64,000 bases of DNA, from positions 73,143,053 through 73,207,052 of the forward strand of contig CM060732.1 in assembly GCA_030704615.1 (NCBI GenBank), written 5' to 3'. The notes under the pieces are model-generated. The model saw only the letters and a list, made by a program, of their open reading frames with translations, had not been told where the DNA came from and did no database searches. This document shows positions 1 to 10,160 of this stretch, piece after piece; position 1 is the stretch's first letter, and each line of letters opens with the position of its first letter. Position numbers and translations under genes: made by a program. This DNA comes from Takakia lepidozioides (taxonomy: Eukaryota; Streptophyta; Takakiopsida; Takakiales; Takakiaceae).

Positions 1-1604
1 ACCCTTCGGATGGCAGCCCAATTTGCTTGTGCATTGTCCGCCATGAAACCACGGAAATTGGGAGGGGGCAATCCCGCCTTGGCCATCTGCTCGTTTATTC
101 CCTGCCAAAGAAGCATCTCCGATTGTGTGTCCTCTCCTTTCATCTCACAAATAGCAATTGTCATTAGCATCCTGCAGTGGGTGTCGTAGACATGTGCACC
201 CATTGTCACCCACTGGTGATTTGTAATTCGCTTGATATGGTCGAACATGACCCAACTGTTTGACAAGTCCCCACTCGTCATCCTGTCGACCAGTTCGACG
301 CCGCTGCCACGTCCACACGTGGACATTTTGAATACGAAACAACGATCTGCCTCAGTCCCTTGTCCTGGAAACCTACTTCCATGAATGTAGTCATATCCAC
401 ATCGTCGCTTCACCTCTAGAATGGAGTGCATATCCGAGCCACGCCCAATTTTCTGTTTGCATGAGACAATGTGGTTTCGGACATTCGGTGAACATACGTG
501 GGACACCGACTCCAGCATTGCCTCCATTTCCTTCTCATCGAGAGGAACTCTATCGGAGCCGTCTTCCGACATAATTCTGGCCAATGCCATCTTATGGGCG
601 GCTTGGAGCTGTATCTGTTTGGGTTTGGCACCCGGTCTCAACTTAACCTCCTCCTGATCGAGCTGCTCTGCCTCGTGGGCAGCCTCCCGCGAGTTCCCCC
701 TCGCCAATTTGTGACAATGGGAACCAACGTGTATGCAAGCTCGGGTGAGGTCAGGGAAACGGTGCAACACATAGAACTGCTTGGCATTACAAACAGACAT
801 GCAGTGTGGTGGTTCTTTGCAATGTGCACACTTAAATGTGGAGTTCGGAACCTTCTCCTGAGCTCAAAATGGTTGATGAGCTGTGCCTGTCCAATCGGTC
901 TCGTTCTTGTGACCTCTGGATTTAAAATGGAAGCAAGGTGGGGAGAAACACCGCAACACGCCCGCACAAACAACGTAGCGCACCCGCACACCATCGAGCA
1001 TCTTCATGCTGGTGGTTTTGGTGATGCACCAAGGATGACCATCATGTTTTCTATCCATATCTGTCAACATTCCGGACGCCCTCGAGTAGTCCGTCCGAGG
1101 AGGGAACTCAAAGAAGATATTACCGTCGACGTTTGCGGGAAGGCATGTAACCGATTTAATTGCGAACTTGCTGTAGTCCAACCCGGCCAGCTCCGAGCGG
1201 TGTCCCTCCATGTGAAGCCCTCGCAGAATTTCAAGAATAGATCGAACTGCGGTGCTCGTGCTGGGAATATGACTCCCTCGTCCATTGACGTCCATTGAGG
1301 ACTTGCCTGATCTCCAGGACGACCTCGGAACTTCCATGACCTCGTCTGAGTCGGACAAGTTGTGAACAACCCGGTTCTCGCTCGTCGTCATGGATGGGTT
1401 CGGCTCTGGATTTACTTCGTTGCGGACTTCTCTTTTTGAGGTAGCCACTCTCTGATTCGCGGATTGTTTCGTGGAAGGCGGCAGGATAGAAGGTGCATTT
1501 GGCGGGCAAATGAAGTCCCCAACAACCCTGTATATGACGCTGTCCGATGGTGGAACTCGCCATTCCCTGCCATCGCCGAAATCATCGTGGAGCACAACAA
1601 TACT
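1..1604 (-). pseudogene. MULE-like DDE transposase fragment, interrupted, runs off the left edge
   Basis: One minus-strand frame is open from a TAG near 1605 to the left edge except for a single TGA at 864-866. The first part (1595-867) is a low-similarity N-terminal region. Beyond the TGA comes a Cys/His-rich stretch (CAHC, then CNAKQF and HVGSHCHK near 840-720). A charged helical stretch follows, then a core with MFDH near 255, YDTHCRML near 190 and FMADNAQANW near 20. The last motif and the layout (zinc-binding region, then an acidic core) resemble Mutator-like transposases, which cut and paste DNA with a DDE triad. The third acidic residue would lie outside the window. No ATG follows the upstream stop convincingly, so the start is unknown. 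A 62-nt intron spanning the TGA is conceivable but short. The family call rests on motif memory and is moderate. Confidence 0.45.
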
Positions 1605-1989
1605 CTAGACAACAACGCTGTTTGAGTCCTTCCTTTCCTCCTCCAAAAAAACCGACCCCGGTTTCAGGTGGTATCGAACGCACAGATATTTCTCCATCAC
1701 CCGGCAGATGTCCCCTCTGCACGGAAATGAAGCTATATGCTCGTGAGGAGGGCAGTACACTGTAGCGCTCGAATTTTCCGCCATGGGAGATGTGCACACA
1801 AGACTGCCAGGATGGCGTGCGGGCAAGCTCCCTGGTAGAAGGGGGATGCAGCGATGAGAAGGAATGCGGTGCCGATTTGTCCGAGCGACAAAAATCCACA
1901 GTAAGAGTGTTAATGAACCTTGTCTCAGGAATGCGGCCCCTGGTCTTTGCGCAATAACTGCCAACGGTATGCAGTCAGAAAGTGGGGGG
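1605..1989. other. Spacer between transposase fragment and repeat arrays
   Basis: No coding region or repeat unit is recognised. Frames through this stretch run on into the repeat arrays and have no family signature. Confidence 0.4.
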
Positions 1990-2862
1990 CCGTCCGGATC
2001 ATGTCGGCTGAAGGGGAGAAGCCGGCACCGTGCCGTCACATTACTACCCCCGGATGAAAATTCGGCACCGAATATCCAGCAGGGGCCGCATGTATGAAGT
2101 CGCCTCGGGCACAGAGGCCGGGACCTGTCCGACGGAGAACAACCCCCGGATGGAAATTCAGCGCTGAATTTCCATTCGGATCCCCCCAAAGGAAGTCGTG
2201 TTGGGGGGTCAGGCCGAAAACTGGCCGACATAAAAACCTCCCCGGATGGAAAAACAGCGCCGAATTTCCATCCGAGGCCGTTCGGATGCAGTCGGCTTGG
2301 GGGAAAGGCCGACACCTGGCCCTCACATTACAACCCCCGGACGGAAATTCGGCACCGAATATCCAGCAGTGGAAGCCCGGATGAAGTCGCCTCGGGCGTA
2401 CAGGCTGGCGCGTGTTCGACAGAGAGCATCCCCTGGATGGAGATTCGGAGCCGAATTTCCATCCGGCCCCCCCCAAACGAAGTCATGTCGGGGGGGCAGG
2501 CCGAAAACTGGCCGACATAAAAACCTCCCCAGATGGGAAAACGACGCCGAATTTCCATCCGGGGCCGTTCCGATGCAGTCGGGCAGGGGGGAGAGGCCGG
2601 CACCTGGCCGTCACATTTCAACCCCCGGACGGAGATTCGGCACCGAATATCCAACAGGTGACGCCCGGACGAAGTCGCCTCGAGCGTAGAGGCCGGCTCC
2701 TGTCCGACAGAGACCATCCCCCGAATGGAAATTCGCCGCCAAATTTCCATCCGGGCCCCCTCAAAGGAAGTCCGGTCGGGTGGTGAGGCCCAAAACTGGA
2801 CGATATAAAAACCTCCCAGGATGGAAAAACGGCGCCGAATTTCCGTTCGAGGCCGTTCGGAT
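1990..2862. repeat. Tandem repeat, about 288-bp unit, three copies
   Basis: The block starting CCGTTCGGATGCAGTCGG-like recurs at 1990, 2278, 2565 and 2853, giving periods of 288, 287 and 288 bp. Each unit also carries GAAGTCGCCTCG (2096, 2383, 2671) and several copies of a partial palindrome around GGCGCCGAATTTCC or GGCACCGAAT. Long frames read through it on both strands, as expected for an array whose unit is near a multiple of three. They are not genes. Confidence 0.9.
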
Positions 2863-2989
2863 TTCCCTCTAGCAGTCAAGGATTCCATGAAAAACGTGTC
2901 TAAAAGTGGACTTCAGCCAAAAAACTAACAGTTTACTTTGTTTTTCTCCGAAAAACCAAGCGGCCACGCTCAGAATTACCTGCAGGAAG

Positions 2990-3860
2990 GTAATTCGGCG
3001 CTTCGACTTACCTGGCGAATGGAAATTCGGCGCCGAATTTCCATCCGCCAGCGATCCGAGTTTCCTGCTGGATGGATATTCGGCGCCGAATTTCCATCTG
3101 CCAGCGATCCGAGTTACCTGTTGGATGGAAATTCGGCGCCGGATTTCCATCCATCCGGGCTTGGACTTACCTGCAGGATGGAAATTCGGCGCCGAATTTC
3201 CATCCTGATCCACTCCGAATTACCTGCATGACGCAAATTTTGCGCGCCGCCTTACCTGCCGGATGGAATTTCGGCGCCGAATTTCCATCCATCTGCTCTC
3301 CGACCAACCTGGCGGATGGAAATCCGGCGCCGGATTTCCATTCATCCGGCTCCGAATTACCTGCGTGGTGGAAATTTCGCGCGCCGCCCTACCTGGCAGG
3401 ATGGAAATCCGGCGCCGGATTTCCATCCAAGCGGCTTCGAATTACCTGCGTGGCGGAAATTTTGCGCACCGCCTTACCTGACAGGATGGAAATCCGGCGC
3501 CGGATTTCCATCCATCCGGCTCCGAATTACCTGCGTGGCGGAAATTTCGCGCGCCGCCCTACCTGGCAGGATGGAAATCCGGCTCCGAATTACCTGCGTG
3601 ACGGAAATTTCGCGCGACGCCCTACCTGGCAGGATGGAAATCCGGCGCCGGATTTCCATCCATCCGCTCTCCGACCAACCTGGCGGATGGAAACCAACCT
3701 GGCGGATTTCCATCCATCCGGCTCCGAATTACCTGCGTGACGGAAATTTCGCGCGACGCCCTACCTGGCAGGATGGAAATTCGGCGCTGAATTTCCATCC
3801 TGCTGCTCTCCGAATTACCTGCATGACAGAAATTTTGCGCGCTGCCGTACCTAGCGGATG
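2990..3860. repeat. Palindrome array with GGCGCC core
   Basis: About ten near-perfect palindromes of roughly 30 bp lie at about 3017, 3070, 3123, 3177, 3261, 3315, 3399, 3484, 3632 and 3770. The core is AAATTCGGCGCCGAATTT or the variant AAATCCGGCGCCGGATTT, flanked by GGATGG and CCATCC. Linkers such as GAAATTTCGCGCGCCGCCC and TTACCTGC recur. Spacing is about 53 bp early in the array and 85 bp later (3315, 3399, 3484). Each unit could fold into a strong hairpin or be bound by a symmetric dimer; that is inference. Confidence 0.9.
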
Positions 3861-5217
3861 GGCATTAAATGTCCACCTCCGTCCGTTTTTATTTGGGCTT
3901 GCGACACATGGCTTCCTCGATACGTACCCTAAATCTGCTGCTAATCTTGGATTAACTTCTATTCGAGGCATGTACCCCAAAAAACTGAGATTTTTTTCCA
4001 TTTTGGCTGGGACTTATGCCGCCTGAAGTGCATGGCTCTCCTGAGAGAGACCTCACATCCAGACCGCGGCGGAAGTTGAAAGCTTTGTACTAGGGACGAT
4101 GGCCAATCTCTCGCATGGCCAAACTTAAGCTCCAGCAGGAGATTCCAGTGTCTTGCTCACAACCTGCGCCAACTGAAGCCGAGTACTCTCGCCTAAACTT
4201 TGTTTTGTTTTCATTGTTGTTCCACGATTGTTGCTATGGTGGTTACGCTGCTCGTTGCGATGCTGGTTTTGGCACCGATGTTGGTTCTGATGATTTTGGG
4301 AATGACAGAGTGACGACGAGCCCGGCACGCTGGTGGTATCATCGACCGCTCCAACTCATCGCATGTTTGAATCGCCCAACTTGGGGCGAGAGGGCAAACT
4401 TCAACCTTTTGTTGGTGGACGGGAGGACCTGCAGCGAGGGTACGACAAAATAGGCATTGGAGAGGTTGGTGCAGGCGGCATGGTAGGTGAAGGGCGTGAG
4501 GACAGCAGATCCGGCAATGGAGGTTGTTGATGCACATGTAGTAGGGCCCGCCCACGCAAAGAAGAAGAAGAAAGCTAAGCACATGCAATCCCCGGCGAGA
4601 GAGCCGTCAGCCCTAGTAAGAAACAGAAAACCCGTAAGAGGACAAAAGAGAGGGCAAAAGAACAGGCGAGACAGAAGGCTAGCCAGGAGGAAAGAGAAAA
4701 GGCCACTGAAGAGGCCAGGGGTGCCCAAATGACAGATGCCAATGTAAGCGAGGGACGCACAGAGACGGTGGATCCCTCCAAGACACCACAAAGAGGCAGT
4801 AACACACCGGTTACACCATCGCGGACAAGAGCAGCCCCCGCAATTACCCATACGGTGGAGAGTGGAGGAGAGGAAAGAACACCACAAAGAGCACGGATTG
4901 TGCAAGTTCGAGGTGAAGCCGGGGAGATGGCAGTAGAGACAGGGAGAGTGCTCGAGGTGGTTTCGCTGGTGGTTCACCATGTTGAGGAGGACGACACCGA
5001 GCTTTCTGACCAGGATGACATCCTCCCGGACATCCCCAGGCCCCAAACCCACAGCATACAGGCTGGATTTGGCAGTCCTGGTGGGCTGCCGGAGAACCCC
5101 TCTGCAGTAGACGTCATGTCCGAGGTGGATACGAAGTTGGCCGCTGCCAAGATGTTGGAGGCAACCCACATCAACATTGGCAGGGTGCTGGGGGGCATGG
5201 TGTACCCGGCCAAGCTT

Positions 5218-5590
5218 CGAATTCCCCTTTGCCGCTTGGTGTCTTTGCAGGTGGTGAGACCTGCCCTCCCAGGCGATATCGACAAGCTGAAATTCTCTTT
5301 CCGGGATGGATATCGAATGGGGTCTGCCGCGTTTTACATTTCCATTGAGAACGACCACGGAGCTTCCCGTGCCCACACTTCCGATGAGGTGGACAAATGG
5401 GGTCCCCATTGGCAAAGGCGAAATGAGGAGTTCGAGAGATAAATTGTTACTGATCCTCTTTTCCAGCACTTGTCCGGAAAGATGTTTTACGTGTGGGACG
5501 ACAATCATCGCCTCCTGGCATGGATGGAGCACATAGCCGAAGCCCACCCCAACGACCTCGATTGGCATTTCGCCGTGGAGTGTGTTGTGC
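5218..5590 (+). other. ParB-like domain region within the methyltransferase gene
   Basis: The first half (from RIPLCRLVSLQVV through LPGDIDKLKFSFRDG) matches the ParB opening strand and the helix that reads roughly LaeSIrenG. After an intron (donor at about 5387, acceptor TTTTCCAG before 5467) the second half has VWDDNHRLLAWMEHIAEA, the counterpart of the ParB motif that reads roughly viDGnHRlyAa. ParB-type folds bind DNA or CTP; in ParB-methylase fusions the exact role is less clear. The fold call is by motif only. Confidence 0.55.
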
Positions 5591-6904
5591 TGAAGGTTGC
5601 GGGGCCCAAAGATCGCAGTCTTCTCAAAGCTGCAATGGCGGACATCAACTCGTAAGTTACAATGCCTCTTGCTTTTGGACCCATCCGATTGTAAGTCATT
5701 TCATTGCGAATCCTCATATTTGTTGTAAATTCCCATTTCAGAATTGTTTGATGGAAATGTGGCATTGCAGGGTGACTGAGAATGCTTTCATTGCCACCAA
5801 CTTGTCCCATATGCTCTTCCGAGTGAAGGATGTCGGGAAGCAGGGGGTACAAGAGTTTGCCAATTCGCTCAGTGCCGACCTCCTGCGCAAGTCGGAGGCA
5901 AAGGCAGACAGAACCTGGTATAGGTTGAGCATGGACGCCATGGTGGACTACATATTTCGGGTAAAGCTCCTGACTGTTTTGTTGAGCTAATCTGTCTCTC
6001 CTCCCCCAATAGAAGAAAAAGTGTTGAGCAGGATCTCTAATCTTATGTACGCATTCTTGACAGACAAAAATTCAGCAGGATTTGGCACATGCGCGGAGGT
6101 TCTACATGGAGTCAGAGGAGAAGAATCTAACACTCCCGGCACTCGAATCGTATCTCAAAGCTGCGGAGGTGAGGGCCCGCATAAAATACAAGTCGCGGAT
6201 GGTAAAGTACGTGGCCATAGCTGATCCCGCCCTTGGTGCCGACTTTCTGGTGGAGGTGGGGAAGCACTACTCCCGCGCTCTGAAGCCCACGATGACATTG
6301 GAGAAGCTCCATCGTCTAGCCACATCCTGTGTGGATGGTGCAGAAAAGGTGATACATTCTTAACCAAATTGTGGTGGCAACAACTCGTTTTTGTGGTGTT
6401 TGGCGCTTACGAATATGCTGGGTGGTTGGACAGACCCGGTGGCTCCAAATCTGGAATGGTTCCCAAAGTACAAGGGACATGTGGAGCTTCCCCAAACCAG
6501 ACAAAGTGTCTGACCCCACATTCGACATGTGGATGAACCGCATGACATGGTGGTTTCAGGTACTTCCCCACGCTTCGTTTGGCGCTTCTACTCTTGTAGG
6601 GGGTGGATTCATTGTATTTTTTCAGCAATGGGATCTGATGGAGAATCTCCACAGGTGACGACGAATGCGCAAGAGCAGCTGGACACACAAGCACATCAGT
6701 TCAAGATGGAGATTTCTCCTGCAGTAGAGAGCCTACGCGACTATGTGACGAGGTACTTTCTGCTCTACAAAACTGACCTATTCTTTCGGGAGATACCACA
6801 TGCCCGCCGGAGCCACGAGTTCACCGACCAGCCGAACGCGGACAAATCAGCAATGCGCCTTCTGTACAGGTACTTACGCGATGCCTTCCTTACAGTCCTT
6901 GCAT

Positions 6905-7790
6905 TTTTCGCCGAATTTCCAGATCAGAGCTCCGAAAATGGCTAAGTCCCTAGGGTGGCTGGCCCTGAACTGGAAATTCGGCGCCATTTTTCCAGGTCAA
7001 GGCCATATGGGACAGCCATTTTCGGGCCGGACCTGGGAAAATGGCGCCGAATTTCCAGTCAGGGCTCCAAAAATGGCTAAGTCCCTAGGGTGGCTGGCCC
7101 TGAACTGGAAATTCGGCGCCATTTTTCCAGTTCTGGGCCCTATTGCCCTTGTGGGACTTAGCCATTTTCGGGCCGAACTTGGGAAAATGGTGCCGAATTT
7201 CCAGTCAGGGCTCCGAAAATGGCTAAGTCCCTAGGGTGGCTGGCCCTGAACTGGAAATTCGGCGCCATTTTTCCAGTTCTGGGCCCTATTGCCCTTGTGG
7301 GACTTAGCCATTTTCGGGCCGAACTTGGGAAAATGGTGCCGAATTTCCAGTCAGGGCTCCGAAAATGGCTAAGTCCCTAGGGTGGCTGGCCCTGAACTGG
7401 AAATTCGGCGCCATTTTTCCAGTTCTGGGCCCTATTGCCCTTGTGGGACTTAGCCATTTTCGGGCCGAACTTGGGAAAATGGCGCCAAATTTCCAGTCAG
7501 GGCTCCGAAAATGGCTAAGTCCCTAGGGTGGCTGGCCCTGAACTGGAAATTCGGCGCCATTTTTTCATTTCTAGGCCCTATTGCCGTTCTGGGACTTGGC
7601 CATCTTCGGGCCAAACCGGGAAAAATGGCGCCGAATTTCCAGTTTAGGGCTCCCAAGATGGCTAAGTCCCTAGGATTGCAGTCACCGAAAACCGATATTT
7701 GGCGCCATTTTTCCATTTCTAGGCCCACTCAGATCCGCCCCAACCTGGGAAAATGGTGCCGAATTTGCAGTTCAGGGACCTCATTGTGTT
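6905..7790. repeat. 146-bp minisatellite inside an intron
   Basis: The string TGGAAATTCGGCGCC starts at 6971, 7106, 7252, 7398 and 7544, so most units are exactly 146 bp, with a shorter 135-bp step first. Each unit has TGGAAATTCGGCGCCATTT, a spacer, and the inverse half ATGG(C/T)GCCGAATTTCCAG. Units at 7025-7540 are nearly identical, pointing to recent amplification. The array lies in the intron between exon ends 6869 and 7805. It shares its 15-bp core with the arrays at 1.99-3.86 kb. Confidence 0.92.
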
Positions 7791-8628
7791 TTTCATGAAT
7801 GCAGGTACTGCAAGTTCTCCCTTTTGGAGAAAGGTCATCTGTCTTTCGAGCCACCATTCTTCCTGGCATGGAGGAACCCTGAGGCTGACTCCATGTTCAC
7901 TGACGATATTGTGAAGGAGTGGCATCTGGAACATTTGCGTGATTGCCCTTGGTATGTGGACCTTCCGCCCGGCATGCTCGACCCATCCGAGCTTCAATTG
8001 AAGCTGGATGCTGAGGCCCGACGAAACCGGGCTCCGCTGCCTCCGCTGGGTGCAAAAGAGGCAAAAGCGCTTGCGAACTCCAGGAAAGCGGCAGAGCTTG
8101 CTCAGGCAGGAATTCAGGAGAAATTGAATGAGAAGAGTAAAGGCCAAAGGAAAAGGACAAGGAAACAGGTGAGTACAGTAACACCCAAAAAACAGAAAAC
8201 CATCGGGGCATCGGAGCAGGCGTAGGAGGGGACCCAAGAGAGTGACTCGGACGACGACTTTGTTCAAGGTCCTGCAACTGCTGTTGCTGCTACCCAGTCA
8301 CCGGTCGTCCAGGTTCCCAAGTCAGTTCGGAGTGGGACTGGCTCTGCCAAGAAGTTGGCATTTGAGGAGGAGCCTACACGGCGGTATTCGGCGGTGACGT
8401 TTACGCACAGGCCAAAGCTAGAACCTCCAACCATCATCCAATGCGTCAATGAGAGCTTCCTTGACGCTCTCGCTGCCTGGGCGAAGAAGGTGGCACACAG
8501 CAAGTCTCTGGCAGAGCAGAAGGGGAAAGCCAAGAAGAGGGCTGCCGGTACAGAGCCTAAAGACACCCCTAGTTTTGAAGCCATGATGGAATTCTTCACG
8601 GCTGTGAGCACGGATTGCAAGAGCACTC

Positions 8629-8649
8629 GGGGGGGGGGGGGGGGGGGGG
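8629..8649 (+). repeat. 21-nt G homopolymer in coding sequence
   Basis: Twenty-one consecutive G lie between the linker and the methyltransferase core. The frames on the two sides do not agree, so the run acts as a frame break. Replication slippage or an assembly error are both possible. Confidence 0.9.
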
Positions 8650-10160
8650 TGAGGTGGAGAGAGCTTGCGACATGATTCTCCTCGACATTCCAGATGGGGA
8701 GCTGCTGGAGGGCCTGGATGGTGTGCCCACCTAGAACAGGTTTACTGAGGACTACTGGAAAGCCGGGTTTGGGCTGGCGGGGATGCTTCTGGATGACGGT
8801 GGATGTGTGGTTGTCCTTGCCACAAGAGGGAAGACCACCGAGAATGCGGTGGCAAGGTGGACACCGAAAAGTGTCACCCCGGTCCTCCTCAGAAAATGGT
8901 TCTGCATCAATACACAGGGGTTGCGAACAGAAGGCCAAAGTGCAAGTTATCAATCTATTGCATTCACCTCATATTGTGGTGTATCTAAACAAGATCCCGG
9001 AGTTGATCCCTATTTTGTTGGATGTGCAGACATTGGTGTTTGAGGCATATTGCTTTGTGAAGAGAGGGTCTACGTTCAAATTCCGCAACGACGGTCGTCT
9101 TGTTGATGCCGCTGTGGACCCTGTTACCTACGATGTCCTCTACAACTATGTGCCCCACTCCAGTATGCCGAAGGACACAAAGACAGGCAAACCGTGGCGG
9201 TACAGCCGGACCCGGAGCCCTGCTTTCATCCAAACCCTCATGGAGACGTGCTCGGATGTCCAAGGGCGGATTCTGGACCTCACATGCGGCACAGGTAAGC
9301 CTTCACGTGCTCAGTTTGTCCCCTGGCCCGATTGCAATTGCATGCCGCAAGCTATTAACCGCCCGCTTTGTTCCTCAGGTGCTTCAATGTGGGCAGGGAT
9401 GTTTTTCGACAGGCATGTGTTCGCCTTCGAGCCAGATACTGCCCTCCACAACTCGGAACTTGCAGCGGCTGAACGTCTGCCGAAAGAGGAAGAGGCATCC
9501 TCGGAGGATGAGGAAAAATCCGAGAAGGAGCAGGGGGAGGAACAAGTTGGGATCGAGGCCGAGGAGCCCCTGGTGTACGAGTGAGTGGTCGCATTGTAAG
9601 TTGCCTCCAGATTTCGTGAGGCACCTCCCTTCGCTCTCTTATTACCCTTTCTGCTTCTGCTGGTATTGACATTCTTGAAGTGGATTTGTTCATACTATAG
9701 GATGCCAAGTACGGCAGGAGGGACGTCTACACCGGAGTTCATGGGCAGGAGGAACGTGCATTTTTTTGCCAGGGGGGATTTCATGCCTAGTCTAGAAAGG
9801 GACTATATCCTTCCTACTTATGCTGCCCGGCTTGCTTCGGTGTCCATTAGGAGGTGTTCCGAACCTAGTCATGTACAACAGATTTTAGACGAGGCAAGCC
9901 TCAAGAAAATGAAGATGAGGGAGGAGGCAGCAGCTATTAGAGCCCGTCGGGCTCGTAGATTTGTGTTGGATTTTGCTGAGGAAAGTGGGGGAGAAGAGGC
10001 AGAAGATTCCCAGGAGGTGAGGTGGACAGTCCCCCAAGGAGAGGACGGCATTTTTGAGAGGCATACTGCAACCGATGCATCACAAAGCTCGGAGGATGGG
10101 GGGGATGAGGGGGATGAGGAAGAAGGAGGGCCAAGTTCCTCGGAAGGTGTAGGAGAGTAG

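Larger units (their letters stand above)
4579..10160 (+). pseudogene. ParB-like / beta-class DNA methyltransferase-like gene, multi-exon, decayed
   Basis: Exons are inferred from coding sense and GT-AG borders: 4579 to about 5386, 5467-5652, 5742-5960, 6064-6348, 6434-6559, 6626-6869, 7805 to about 9292, 9379-9580, 9701-10160. The first exon starts with a Lys/Glu-rich coiled-coil-like stretch. A ParB-like domain follows (about 5218-5590), with RPALPGDIDKLK and VWDDNHRLLAWMEH. Middle exons are helical and unrecognised. The 7805 exon ends in Lys-rich linkers and the region ILLDIPDG (8684-8695), in the place of a DPPY motif. The SAM-binding motif DLTCGTG (9276-9292) comes after it, split by an intron from GASMWAG and AFEPD. 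The tail is acidic. Motif IV before motif I is the order of beta-class amino-methyltransferases, and ParB plus methylase is a common phage/bacterial fusion. Lesions are a TAG at 8222-8224, a TAG about 60 nt after DIPD, a G run at 8629, and frame breaks near 6500 and 8930. Confidence 0.6.

Noticed and set aside
864-866. TGA in the transposase as selenocysteine or readthrough
   Set aside because: No supporting element is visible, and the whole region is decayed; a plain nonsense change or small intron is simpler.
1605-3740. Long open frames on both strands of the repeat arrays
   Set aside because: They translate the repeat units (SAEFPSGG-like and RRRISI-like periodic peptides) and have no family signature.
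3010-3790. CRISPR-like array (regular palindromic repeats)
   Set aside because: Unit spacing is irregular, spacers are themselves repeats, there are no cas genes, and the genome is eukaryotic.
4487-4732. Lys/Arg-rich 81-residue open frame
   Set aside because: It is a frame-shifted reading of the start of the methylase gene; the neighbouring frame gives the coiled-coil-like stretch that runs on into the ParB part.
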